DNA of 35,107 nucleotides from assembly GCA_964569425.1 (NCBI GenBank), contig CAZMVD010000033.1:1-35107 (forward strand), written 5' to 3'. Of the stretch, positions 8,357 through 17,072 are shown in pieces; the stretch's first letter is position 1, and every line of letters starts with the position of its first letter. The notes under the pieces were generated by a model that was given only the letters and a program-made list of their open reading frames with translations, had not been told where the DNA came from and made no database searches. Both the position numbers and the translations under genes were made by a program. This DNA comes from JACQXM01 sp964569425 (lineage in GTDB: Bacteria > Planctomycetota > Phycisphaerae > UBA1845).

Positions 8357-9370
8357 TTAATGGTCCGCCGGTCGCCCCCCTGATGTTCGGGCATGGTGCG
8401 CGGAGCTGCCGTTCGGGGCCGGCGTGGGATGCCCGCGCGATGCATCGCCGACCAGGCTTGGTGCAGGTTCTCCCGTAAACTCAACGGCGACTTTCAGCCC
8501 CGACATCCATCGTTCGTCACCGTTGTCTACTTGCAGCTTGACGCGAAACGTCTGACTCGCACCGTCGGCGACCCGGCTGACGAAGATGACGTCGCCGGTG
8601 CGCGGAGGCCAATAGGCGTCCACCGGACGCACCACAGCCTGGCCGCCGAGCCTGACCCGAGATGCCAGTTCCAACGGACAATCGACGGTCACCAGCAGCG
8701 GATCAAGCTGAACAAGGGTCATGACTCCCTCGTTTTCATTAACCGTCTCCCCGACCTCTTTGAGCCGCCTCGCCACGTAGCCGTCGAAAGGGGCAAAAGC
8801 GTGTCGGAGCCGGAGCGATTGCTCCTCGCGCTCCTGGGCGAGTTGCGCCTGGGTACGCGCGTGGATCGCCCGCTGGTACTCCAGTTGGGCGATTTGCGCG
8901 TTGGCCCGCGCTTCCATCAGTTCCTTGGAGGAGGCGGAGTCGTCTCCGAAAAGATTCTCAAACCAGGCCTGTTCACGCCGCGCATGCTCCCATCGAGTTT
9001 GCGCGAGCTCGACCTGCAACGATGATTCGGCTTCACTGCGGGCAATTCGAGCGCGCGCCTGTTGCACGCCGTCTTCCAGTCGAAACACCAGCGCAGCGGC
9101 CGCAACGAACTCACCTTCCTCCGCAGCAAGCCAGGCGAGGCGCCCGGGCTCAACAGCGGAAATCGTCGCCTGGCGGTTGGGGATCGTGATGCCGATCACG
9201 GCAGGAAACGGCGCTGGGCTCACCTGCGAGCCTTGCGCGATGACCCCCGAGGGAACGGCGAGAAGGGCGAGAAACGCGCAAACAAAAACGACCATGAACT
9301 TGCGCGGAGCATTCGCCCGACGTTGCGCGCACTGGCTCCCGTGAGCAGTGGTTAATCCTGAGATTCCCAA
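8357..9370 (-). CDS. Periplasmic adaptor (HlyD/RND membrane-fusion family)
   Basis: First gene of the operon, 337 residues from the TTG at 9370. It has a signal-like segment (VVFVCAFLALLAVPSGV) preceded by RR and RK charges, a split lipoyl motif (ISAVEPGRLAWLAAEEGEFV, then FAPFDGYVARRLKEVGE), a coiled-coil hairpin between them rich in R, A, E and Q, and a barrel-like C-terminus. Such proteins bridge inner-membrane machinery to the outer membrane. The TTG start is chosen for the GGGAGG six bases upstream and because it supplies the positive N-region. ATG at 9295 is the alternative, but it has no Shine-Dalgarno and leaves the signal uncharged. The gene is followed by the PilZ gene after 10 bp. 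No pump partner is encoded in the window. Confidence 0.82.
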   Translation of the reverse strand: MGISGLTTAHGSQCAQRRANAPRKFMVVFVCAFLALLAVPSGVIAQGSQVSPAPFPAVIGITIPNRQATISAVEPGRLAWLAAEEGEFVAAAALVFRLEDGVQQARARIARSEAESSLQVELAQTRWEHARREQAWFENLFGDDSASSKELMEARANAQIAQLEYQRAIHARTQAQLAQEREEQSLRLRHAFAPFDGYVARRLKEVGETVNENEGVMTLVQLDPLLVTVDCPLELASRVRLGGQAVVRPVDAYWPPRTGDVIFVSRVADGASQTFRVKLQVDNGDERWMSGLKVAVEFTGEPAPSLVGDASRGHPTPAPNGSSAHHARTSGGRPADH

Positions 9371-9624
9371 CCTATCCCTCCCGCATCGAGGTTTCCCGCA
9401 AGGTATTGGTTTGTCGGCAGGGTACCAGCGCGCAATTAGCCCCGCGGAAACCGCGGCAATGCCGTGAATTCCTGGGAAATGGTCTGATAGTATCGGCGGG
9501 CTACCGGGTCCCGGGGGCATGCCGACGTGGGGCGGCGTGCAGGCCGGTAGACTGGTGACCCGATGGTCTGATGGATAGACCACGAGTTCCATGAAACCGG
9601 CAGTCCGCTAAACCACGTGCGCCA
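9371..9624. other. Intergenic region upstream of the adaptor operon
   Basis: This gap should contain the promoter of the four-gene adaptor operon and the end of the GT-C-like transcript. I see a small GGTCT/AGACC inverted repeat near 9563-9579 but no persuasive promoter hexamers or T-run. No gene is supported. Confidence 0.4.
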
Positions 9625-11418
9625 TCATGGGGGCGTTGTGAAGGATGGTATCGGAGCGGGAAGGGTAACCGTGTTTCCGACTGATGGCGGAATGAACGAC
9701 TCAAAAGTTCCCTCGCGCCACTGGAGCCACCGGAGCAACGGATCTTCGAGGGGCACGTCAAAGCGGAATCGAGCGGCGGCCGGGCGACCATCGGGTGTCA
9801 CCTCCGTGACCGTGATCTCCATGCCGGCCAAGTTGATGCGCTCCCCGGGTCGAAAGCGATCCGAGGGGCTGCGGAACAAAGTGTCGATGGGTGAATCGAG
9901 GTATCCAGTTCGGGGCCGCACTTCCAGCGTTCGCTCGTCGGCTCGGGCGATCGTCACTTCGGCCAGGCTGGGCGCCAGGGCGCGAAGATGCGCGGGGGCG
10001 GGTCGCCCGTCCAGCCCGGCGCGCACCGCCACATAGCAAAGGTGGAACACGCTGGGTGCCGACACCACAGCAACGGTCTGTTTTTCTACCTCTGGTTCGG
10101 CCAGCAGGGGCAATTCGAGTTGGCGGGCGACGTGAGCAGGACCCAGGGGCGCGGCCGAGCGAATCATCAAGCCCAGTGGTCCAAGAACGGCATGCACGAT
10201 GAGCAACGGGACCGCAATCAGCAGGCCGCCGCGCGGACGGGGTTCGTTCCCTTCGGCCGAGCCCTGTCGGGATAGCGCGGATGTTACCGTACAGGCGATC
10301 AACCCCATGACGCCAAACCCCACGATAAGCAGATTGCGGTCGGAGGTGTAGGTTGCGCACGCCGGGACCATAGCAATGATGCTGCCCAGCGCAAAAAAAC
10401 GCGCGGCGGGAAGTCGGCGCAGTAGCGGCGCGAGAACGATCGCCAGAACGATCAGGAAGACGACAGCCGCCAGCCACCAGATGCGCCAGGTCGCGGCGCC
10501 CACAAAAATGCTGATATCCGGGGGCGGGAGGGCAAACTGCCCCAGAAGCAGCAGTGGCGCGCGTTCGACTGCGACCCAAAGAAACGTGAGCGGTTGCGCA
10601 AGTGGATCGATGTACAGGCCCATTCCGCGGCTGCCGTAGCCGCCCGCGAGCCAGGCGGCCCGCCACGCAATGACAATGACTCCGTAAGGCGCAAGGCTCA
10701 GGAGTCTGCGCGACCAGTTCGAACGATCGAGGCAGCAGGCATAGGCGAAAAGGTATCCGGTGATCGCCACTCCCCCTTCGCCGCACAAGAGACTCAGGAG
10801 AAAGCAGGCCGAGCCGACCAGTGCAGACGACCAGCTCCGCCGCGTTCGCCAATGATGATGGGCGAGCAGCGCCGCGGCGCCGCAGCCGGCGGCCAGCAGC
10901 GCGTTGCGGTTGGCGATCCAGCCGGCGGGCATGGCGTGGGAATCATCGATGGCGTAAAGAATGGCCGCCCATCCGGCGACCCAGGTAGGACCGAGAATGG
11001 CGCGATAGACGCCGGTAAGCACAAGGCACAGGGCGGCGTACCACAGGATGCTCTGCGCGTGCATCAGGGCGGCCCGATGCGGCCAGAGCTGGTAATCCAG
11101 CCAATGGGTAAAGAAAGCCACAGGTCGAAAGAAGCTGCTCTGGGCGTGCGGATTGGTCCACCACGGTACGGCGCCGGCATCGATGATGTCGCGCATCGCC
11201 TCCGGATCACCGCGCAGAAACGAAAAAAACCCCCCGGGGGTCGGCGTGTTGTGGACGCCGAGCTCGGCGGCGCGAGCGGGATGGAGCATGACCAGGCGAT
11301 GGACAAGATCATCGCCTTCCCACCCGGTGGGAAGCGCGGGAAGCGTAAGCACGACGGCCAGGGCCAATACCAGCCCGTAGGCACGGCGGTCTTTCAACGA
11401 CGATCCGACAATCTGCAC
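9625..11418 (-). CDS. Polytopic membrane protein, GT-C glycosyltransferase-like
   Basis: A 597-residue protein with roughly ten membrane helices in the first 430 residues and a soluble C-terminal part. The first loop holds an acidic pair (GWEGDDLVHR, near residue 33-42), and residues about 95-110 read SFFRPVAFFTHWLDYQLWP. Both resemble the first periplasmic loop of GT-C enzymes of the PMT/TMTC type, which move sugars from lipid carriers. The activity is inferred from topology and these two motifs, so a non-enzymatic membrane protein is possible. The start is GTG at 11418; a TTG seven codons later is an alternative. It has the same orientation as the adaptor operon but is 254 bp upstream of it, so it is probably a separate unit. 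Confidence 0.65.
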   Translation of the reverse strand: MQIVGSSLKDRRAYGLVLALAVVLTLPALPTGWEGDDLVHRLVMLHPARAAELGVHNTPTPGGFFSFLRGDPEAMRDIIDAGAVPWWTNPHAQSSFFRPVAFFTHWLDYQLWPHRAALMHAQSILWYAALCLVLTGVYRAILGPTWVAGWAAILYAIDDSHAMPAGWIANRNALLAAGCGAAALLAHHHWRTRRSWSSALVGSACFLLSLLCGEGGVAITGYLFAYACCLDRSNWSRRLLSLAPYGVIVIAWRAAWLAGGYGSRGMGLYIDPLAQPLTFLWVAVERAPLLLLGQFALPPPDISIFVGAATWRIWWLAAVVFLIVLAIVLAPLLRRLPAARFFALGSIIAMVPACATYTSDRNLLIVGFGVMGLIACTVTSALSRQGSAEGNEPRPRGGLLIAVPLLIVHAVLGPLGLMIRSAAPLGPAHVARQLELPLLAEPEVEKQTVAVVSAPSVFHLCYVAVRAGLDGRPAPAHLRALAPSLAEVTIARADERTLEVRPRTGYLDSPIDTLFRSPSDRFRPGERINLAGMEITVTEVTPDGRPAAARFRFDVPLEDPLLRWLQWREGTFESFIPPSVGNTVTLPAPIPSFTTPP

Positions 11419-11494
11419 GCAGAATTCGACTTACCGCATCTTGGCCGGACGATGAGAAGCAATTGACTCGCCTGCCGTGAATCTGTGAATGAGT

Positions 11495-11518
11495 AAGGCG
11501 AGCCCTGCGACTCGCCTT
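11495..11518 (-). terminator. Hairpin downstream of the 56-aa gene
   Basis: A perfect 8-bp stem (AAGGCGAG and CTCGCCTT) around an 8-nt loop, 88 bp past the stop of the small gene at 11607. The following minus-strand bases are only mildly T-rich. It suits an end of transcript for the small gene and separates it from the GT-C-like gene. Confidence 0.5.
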
Positions 11519-11606
11519 GGACTTCAGACCACTCGAGAAGTACGCGACACCGTGGCACGAAACCGGCCTGATGCGTTCCGTGCGGAGCTTCTCCCCGGCC
11601 GCGATG

Positions 11607-11777
11607 CTAAATAGGCATCACGTCACGTTTGGAAAAAATGCGAAGCGGGCCGGGCGGATCTTGCGGATCGAAGTACCTCGGGCCGCCGGCCTGCAAATGC
11701 GTCTTCACCTTCGGAAAGGTGCTCTGGCGATTTTCCGTTCCGGGAGCCTGCGCTGGTTTCTTATCAATGATCTTCAT
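11607..11777 (-). CDS. Small uncharacterised protein (56 aa)
   Basis: A 56-residue charged, proline-rich protein starting MKIIDKKPAQAPGTEN. I do not recognise it. Support for a real gene comes from the translation signal and the layout: GGAGGAAC lies a few bases before the ATG at 11777, the frame then runs to TAG, and a terminator-like hairpin follows at 11495-11518. It has no signal peptide and no membrane segment. The middle reads GGPRYFDPQDPPGPLRIFSKR. It sits alone between a GT-C-like gene and a divergently transcribed HtrA-like gene. The frame is open upstream without another good start, so the short form is preferred. Confidence 0.55.
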   Translation of the reverse strand: MKIIDKKPAQAPGTENRQSTFPKVKTHLQAGGPRYFDPQDPPGPLRIFSKRDVMPI

Positions 11778-12082
11778 TTCAAGTTCCTCCAAAAACGAAC
11801 CAAACTCCACCCCGCGCGAACCACATCCGCCACGCCGTCGGTTATGCAATGGCTCAGGAATACCAGAGCCTATATCGCGCGGCCGGAAAACGGTCAAGCC
11901 GGAAGCACTCGCGAAGTTCGCGGCGGGGCGCGTTCGCACGCGATGCGGGCCGCGGCTGCCGCGGTTGGACCTTCGTTGAGCGATTCGCATCGAGCACTAC
12001 AATACGCAAGCGTGAGGTGGTCTGGTGTGCTCGTGTCAGGTGTTGTGTGTCGAGACAGAGCGATATTCCAATCAAGCTCTAT

Positions 12083-13498
12083 ATGAACATCATCATGCTA
12101 CAGTCATTCCAAAAACTGGCGCCGCTTGTGGCATTCTGTTGCGCGATGGGGACCGGTGTCGTCGAACCGGGCGCGAGCCCGAGATACGGACGACGCGCTT
12201 TCGCATCGGACCACGCGGCACGGCAACAGCTAACAGATCGCCAGGAGCCGACACCGGCCAGGCAATTGATGCGACGAACCCCCGTCGTCGACGCCTGCGA
12301 GCGGGCGCGCCGGTCGGTGGTCAACATTTCATCGGTCGACAAGGTGCGTCGCTGGGGGCGTGATTTATGGGGCGACATCTTTGTCCTGCCTTCCGAAAAC
12401 AGCGTGGGCAGCGGCGTGGTGCTGCATGAGAACGGGTACATCGCCACCAATGCCCACGTGGTGGCGGCGGGCGGCGAGCTGAAGGTGACGTTCGCGGACG
12501 GCGCGACATACGAAGCGCGAGTGATCGGTCGCGACAACCCGCGGGACCTGGCGGTGATCAAGGTCGAACCGCGCGAGCCGCTGACGCCCATCGCGCTGGG
12601 ACGCAGCGACGACCTGATGATCGGCGAGCAAACCATCGCCATCGGCAATCCGGTGGGGCTGCACAACACCGTCACCACGGGCGTGATCAGCGCCCTGCAC
12701 CGTGACTTCGAGGTGGCCAGCCGGGTGGTCTATCGCGACGTGATTCAGACGGATGCGAGCATCAACCCCGGCAACTCGGGCGGGGCGCTGCTCAACATTC
12801 TGGGGGAGTTGATCGGGATCAACACCGCGATCCGCACCGATGCCCAGAACATCGGCTTTGCGATTCCGGTGGATCAACTGCGGGAGATTCTGCCGGACAT
12901 TCTGGACGGCGAACGGATCAACAAGGTGCAGATCGGGCTGCGCGTGAACGGGGCGGACGCGCCGCGCGTGCAGGCGGTGACGGAAGACAGCCCGGCGCAT
13001 GCGGCGGGCATTCGAGAAGGTGACCGAATACTGGCAGTGGATGGTCAGGCGCTGCGGCGTGACGTGGACTACCACATCGCGATGCTCGAACACCAGGCGG
13101 GACAGACGGTGCGGCTGACGCTGCAACGCGGGGACGCCGTGCCGTTCGACGCACGGCTGACGCTGTCGCCGGCGCCGCGGCCGGACGGCAAGCGGTTGGC
13201 GCTGGAGCGGCTGGGGCTGAACGTGGCGGACGTGAGCGAAAACGCGGCGCGGCATTTTCAATGGCGGCGTCCGGGCGGGGTGATTGTGGTGGGCGTAGAA
13301 CCGGACAGCCCGGGACAGCGCGCGGGAATTGCGCCTGGTGACTTATTGGTGTCACTGGGCCGTTACTGGCTGACCGACGTCGACGACTTGGGTACGCTGC
13401 TCGCGGAAGCGCGATCGGGGCAACTTGTGGATATCGGCTTTCGCCGCTTTGCCAGTGGCCGATTGTACGACGGGGAGACGCGTCTCTATGCCCGCTGA
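12083..13498 (+). CDS. HtrA/Deg-type serine protease with two PDZ domains
   Basis: A 471-residue exported protease. It has an N-terminal hydrophobic signal (LAPLVAFCCAMGTGVV, about 11-26), a trypsin-like domain with catalytic His125 (TNAHVV), Asp155 (RDNPRDLAVI) and Ser232 (NPGNSGGAL), then a PDZ domain (about 285-365) and a second PDZ domain (about 395-460). Family role: ATP-independent degradation or refolding of misfolded envelope proteins. The ATG at 12083 precedes the signal peptide. The frame is open to 11849, but that would bury the signal. ATG 12095 is also possible, and neither start has a strong Shine-Dalgarno. Its stop overlaps the start of the DUF971 gene by 11 bp, so the two are probably co-transcribed. 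Confidence 0.92.
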   Translation: MNIIMLQSFQKLAPLVAFCCAMGTGVVEPGASPRYGRRAFASDHAARQQLTDRQEPTPARQLMRRTPVVDACERARRSVVNISSVDKVRRWGRDLWGDIFVLPSENSVGSGVVLHENGYIATNAHVVAAGGELKVTFADGATYEARVIGRDNPRDLAVIKVEPREPLTPIALGRSDDLMIGEQTIAIGNPVGLHNTVTTGVISALHRDFEVASRVVYRDVIQTDASINPGNSGGALLNILGELIGINTAIRTDAQNIGFAIPVDQLREILPDILDGERINKVQIGLRVNGADAPRVQAVTEDSPAHAAGIREGDRILAVDGQALRRDVDYHIAMLEHQAGQTVRLTLQRGDAVPFDARLTLSPAPRPDGKRLALERLGLNVADVSENAARHFQWRRPGGVIVVGVEPDSPGQRAGIAPGDLLVSLGRYWLTDVDDLGTLLAEARSGQLVDIGFRRFASGRLYDGETRLYAR

Positions 13499-13859
13499 AC
13501 CCCAACCGTCCGATTCGGCGGAACGCACTTACTTCCAGCGTCCCCACAACGACTCGGTGACCCCGGCCGACCTGAAGGTGAAGCTGTCGGAGCAGAAGCT
13601 GTACGTCGACTGGAAGGACGGATCGCATAGCGCGTATTCGCTGGACGCGCTGCGGCGCGCGTGCCCCTGCGCCACCTGCCGCACCGACCGCGAAGAGCAG
13701 CAGCGCAACCCTTTGAAGATTCTGCGTTTCAACCCGACGGACGTGCGCGTGACGCATGCGCGGCTCGTGGGGAGTTATGCCATTCAGTTTACCTGGTCGG
13801 ACGGACATCAGACGGGGATTTTTGATTTCCGCTACCTGCGGTCGTTGGAATCGAAGTAG
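13488..13859 (+). CDS. DUF971 / gamma-butyrobetaine hydroxylase N-domain-like protein
   Basis: A 123-residue single-domain protein. The pattern of a beta strand with LYVDWKDGSHSAYSLDALRRACPCATCR, then FQFTWSDGHQTGIFDFRYLR-like endings (here IQFTWSDGHQTGIFDF), matches the DUF971 family found free-standing in bacteria and at the N-terminus of gamma-butyrobetaine hydroxylase. The cysteines in CPCATC could bind a metal, as in that domain. Free-standing members are often linked to iron-sulfur cluster handling, which is general knowledge and not shown here. ATG 13488 lies inside the end of the HtrA gene (11-bp overlap). The epimerase-like gene follows after 60 bp. Confidence 0.85.
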   Translation: MPAEPQPSDSAERTYFQRPHNDSVTPADLKVKLSEQKLYVDWKDGSHSAYSLDALRRACPCATCRTDREEQQRNPLKILRFNPTDVRVTHARLVGSYAIQFTWSDGHQTGIFDFRYLRSLESK

Positions 13860-13919
13860 GCCAGGACCCCTCCGCCGGAGTCTTGCAGCATTGCCGTCCC
13901 ATCGCGCAGGAGACCATCC

Positions 13920-14864
13920 ATGCGAATCGCCGTGACCGGGGCGTTCGGATACTCGGGTCGCTACATCACCCGGCGGCTGCTGAACGCGGGCCACGAAGTA
14001 ATCACTTTGACGAACTCGCCGACCCGGCCTCACCCGTTTGGTGACCGGGTTACGGCGTATCCTCTTCATTTCGAATGTCCTGAGCTTCTCACGGACTCGC
14101 TACGGGGAGTCGACGCCCTGATCAACACCTATTGGGTTCGCTTCGATCACCGGTTGTTCCGCCACGACACCGCCGTCGAAAACACCCGGACGCTATTCGG
14201 CGCCGCAAGAAACGCGGGCGTGAACCGAATCGTCCATGTGAGCATTACGAACCCGGATCTGAATTCGGATCTGCCTTACTTTCGGGGCAAGGCGGTGCTG
14301 GAATCCGAACTGAAGTCCCTTGGCGCCTCGTGGTGCATCTTGCGGCCGACGGTGCTGTTCGGGCTGGAGGACGTGCTGATCAACAACATCGCCTGGGCGC
14401 TGCGCCGGCTGCCGGTGTTCGGGGTGTTCGGGGCAGGAGACTATCGGCTGCAACCGATCTACGTGGATGACCTGGCGGCGGAGGCAGCAAGGCAGGCAGA
14501 GCGCGACACTTGCGAGGTGGTGAACGCGATCGGGCCGGAAACGTTCACGTACCGCGAGATGGTGGCGACCATTCGCAATGCGCTGGGGCTGCGGCGCTGG
14601 ATCGTCAGTATTCCGCCGACGTTGGGTTACTGGACCTGCCGCGCGCTGGGAAGGCTGGTACGCGACGTGGTCATCACGCGGGAGGAAATCCGCGGGCTCA
14701 TGGCCGAGCGGTTGTTCGTGGACGGGCCGCCGCTGGGTGCAACCCATTTCACCGACTGGGTTGGCCGGTATGGCGATCAGCTTGGACGACGGTACAGCAG
14801 CGAACTGAGCCGGCGGGTGGATCGGGCCTGCGATTATCGCGCGTCGAGCGCAGCCCCGGGCTGA
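13920..14864 (+). CDS. NAD(P)-binding atypical SDR, NDUFA9/NmrA-like
   Basis: A 314-residue Rossmann protein. It opens with the dinucleotide motif TGAFGYSGRYI (residues 6-16). The segments HVSITNPDLNSDLPYFRGKAVLE and WCILRPTVLFG follow the pattern of atypical extended SDRs related to the NDUFA9 subunit of complex I and NmrA, in which the usual YxxxK active site is replaced. A C-terminal domain binds the partner or ligand. The substrate is unknown, so a dehydrogenase, an epimerase or a quinone-linked scaffold are all possible. The start is supported by AGGAG seven bases before the ATG. It sits 60 bp after the DUF971 gene and is probably in the same transcript as the HtrA-like gene. Confidence 0.8.
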   Translation: MRIAVTGAFGYSGRYITRRLLNAGHEVITLTNSPTRPHPFGDRVTAYPLHFECPELLTDSLRGVDALINTYWVRFDHRLFRHDTAVENTRTLFGAARNAGVNRIVHVSITNPDLNSDLPYFRGKAVLESELKSLGASWCILRPTVLFGLEDVLINNIAWALRRLPVFGVFGAGDYRLQPIYVDDLAAEAARQAERDTCEVVNAIGPETFTYREMVATIRNALGLRRWIVSIPPTLGYWTCRALGRLVRDVVITREEIRGLMAERLFVDGPPLGATHFTDWVGRYGDQLGRRYSSELSRRVDRACDYRASSAAPG

Positions 14865-15082
14865 TCGCCGGGCCGTTCGACTGGGGGTTTCTCGGCCCCG
14901 TTCCTTGGTTTCCGGGCGATTTCCGGAGAGATTTTGATTCCGTTCGGAGGCATCGACCGATTATCATGGAATGCGGACCGGCCGGGTGAGCCGTCGCGGA
15001 TTTCCGGTTGGACAGGCGGTGTCTGGCGGCCGACATTCGGCCCGCCGCGAACGGCTGCGATAGAAACCTGTTGGAGAGAACG
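14865..15082. other. Leader and promoter region of the lipoprotein gene
   Basis: A 218-bp gap. A weak promoter-like pair is TTGATT at 14934-14939 and GATTAT at 14959-14964 with a 19-bp spacer. GGAGAG before 15083 is the ribosome binding site of the lipoprotein gene. No gene is supported. Confidence 0.3.
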
Positions 15083-17068
15083 ATGATGCCTGCAAGCTCG
15101 AGCAAGGGCATAGCGAGATGGTTCGGCGGCGCGGCCGTCGTGGTTGCGGGGATGCTGGTGCTGTCGTGCGAGCCGACGGGTTCCAACGGCGGTGTCGCCG
15201 ATGTGCAATTGTCCGCCAGTAAGACGGGGCCGGGTTCGACCGTCACGATCGAACACGTCTGGATTGAACAGAACGAAAACCTGACGGTGCGTTTCCGCGG
15301 GCCGGGGGAGATGGTCATCGACGTGGAGGCCAAGGCGGCTGCGACCGGGGCGGTGGAAGTGGTGGTGCCGCCGTACGTGGACGACGCTGGAACCGTCGGA
15401 GCAGGATCGTATGCGGTCTCGGTGCTGGGGCTGCCTGGAGCGGTGATGCTTGAGGTGGAAGAGCCGCCGGCGCTGGCGGGCGTGGCGCCGGGGACGGTGC
15501 TGGCGGCGATGCTGCGCGCGACGATTGAAGATTATGAAGCAACGATGATCAACCTGGAGCAGATCGCCGGGCAATGGGGCGCGGGTGACAGTGGACAGAC
15601 GCTCGCAGAGCTTGAAAGTCAACTCGCTGAGCTGCGCGGCATGTTGGAGGAGCTGGAAACCACCGGGCAGGTGACCGTGGACCTGGGCGCGGACGGCGTG
15701 GCCGTGCTGGGGGCGGAGCAGTTGCACATGGCCGACCGGGTGATGGCCGGCATCATTCGCGGCAGTGATCTTGCGAACGGCGGTTCGCTGAAAGGCACTG
15801 CGGCGTTCCGCGCCATCGATGAGTGTTTTCCCGAACCTCCCTTCGGAGAGACGATGGAGCAGTGCTTCGACCAGGTGTTTGAGGGAATGCGCCAGTTTGT
15901 CATCGAGCGCGGCACGACCTATGCGCGGAACTTCTTTACGGGGCTCGGTGTGGTGGTGGCGGTGGTCGGTGCGGTGAAGGGCGCGCCGGTGGTGGCCGCC
16001 GTAGGATTCTTCACGGTGGTGATGAGCCGGTGGGCGACCTTCATGGACGCCGCCCTGCGGAGACAGAATACCGACGCGTTCCTTCAGAATGACGGAGAGG
16101 GGTTCAACGCCGGGCTGGAACTGTTGAGCCAGTTCGGTCGCGGGCTGTTGTCGCTGGGGAACATGGGCCTGTCCGCCGTGCAGGGGGCGTTCAGTTCGTT
16201 CATCAACGCGGCGGACAAGTTCATCAAGGGGATGGACTTTTTCAATGGGCGGAAATGCTCCCAGGATGGCGAACAGAAGACCCGAGACCGGCTGCAGGTG
16301 ACGGCTGATTTCGCCTTCTGCACGGTCACGCGCCCGGCGGGTTGCGACAACAGTTGCGTGCTGGCGTTCAGCGGGCGCTGCGATGACGGCGGTCCCGGTT
16401 CACGCAGCGACATCTGCGACTTGGGGACGGATTGCCTGGATTGCGGGCCGCGCGGCACGACGGAGGAGACCGGCGGATGCTGCGCGGGCGGGATCTGTTC
16501 GCTGCTGTCGGCCACGGGGTGTGCGATCATCGAAGGTACATTCCAGGGGGCCGGGTCAACCTGCACGCCGGACCCGTGTGCGACGACCGTACCGACCGGG
16601 GCCTGTTGTTCCCAGGGCGCCTGCACGATGCGGACGTCGAGCGAGTGCGCGGCGATCAGCGGCGCGACGTATGCGGGCGACGGGGCGGACTGCGCCGTCA
16701 CCGATTGCCCCGCGCCCATCGAATACGTGGTGTGGTACACGGGCAACGTGTGCTGCTGGGGGGCGCCGCACCTGCTGCTCACCACGCGCGAGTCATTCGA
16801 GCGGCCGGAGTCCGCGTCGTCGTATCCGGGCGGGGGCATCGACCCGAGCGTGGCGCTGGTCAAGGTTGAGTTACAGGGCGGGTTCGCTACGACGGAGGAG
16901 GCGCGGGCGTGGGTGTGCCCGCAATTCGTGTCCAGTTCCTACCATTACTGGTGCCTGCGGCACTACCAGGCGATGGGCATGAACTGGCAGCCGTCGGGAA
17001 GCTTGGGTTGCGATCTGTCGAACCTGCCCGAGGCCACAACGGTACCGGATACGATTGGATGCCAATAG
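15083..17068 (+). CDS. Large lipoprotein with cysteine-rich tandem repeats
   Basis: A 661-residue predicted lipoprotein. A signal with a lipobox-like VLSC (about residues 25-28) precedes a beta-rich region, then a helical region with two hydrophobic stretches near 295-320. At about 465-542 are two tandem six-cysteine repeats of the pattern GxCCxxGxC...CA-I-G...GxGxxC...C. The C-terminal 115 residues form another cysteine- and tryptophan-containing domain. These six-cysteine repeats are common in exported proteins of some planctomycetes. The function is unknown, with a surface binding or structural role likely. ATG 15083 has GGAGAG about six bases upstream; the frame extends to 15008 but would disrupt the signal. 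It is a stand-alone gene, followed by a 7-bp repeat array. Confidence 0.75.
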   Translation: MMPASSSKGIARWFGGAAVVVAGMLVLSCEPTGSNGGVADVQLSASKTGPGSTVTIEHVWIEQNENLTVRFRGPGEMVIDVEAKAAATGAVEVVVPPYVDDAGTVGAGSYAVSVLGLPGAVMLEVEEPPALAGVAPGTVLAAMLRATIEDYEATMINLEQIAGQWGAGDSGQTLAELESQLAELRGMLEELETTGQVTVDLGADGVAVLGAEQLHMADRVMAGIIRGSDLANGGSLKGTAAFRAIDECFPEPPFGETMEQCFDQVFEGMRQFVIERGTTYARNFFTGLGVVVAVVGAVKGAPVVAAVGFFTVVMSRWATFMDAALRRQNTDAFLQNDGEGFNAGLELLSQFGRGLLSLGNMGLSAVQGAFSSFINAADKFIKGMDFFNGRKCSQDGEQKTRDRLQVTADFAFCTVTRPAGCDNSCVLAFSGRCDDGGPGSRSDICDLGTDCLDCGPRGTTEETGGCCAGGICSLLSATGCAIIEGTFQGAGSTCTPDPCATTVPTGACCSQGACTMRTSSECAAISGATYAGDGADCAVTDCPAPIEYVVWYTGNVCCWGAPHLLLTTRESFERPESASSYPGGGIDPSVALVKVELQGGFATTEEARAWVCPQFVSSSYHYWCLRHYQAMGMNWQPSGSLGCDLSNLPEATTVPDTIGCQ

Positions 17069-17072
17069 CGGG

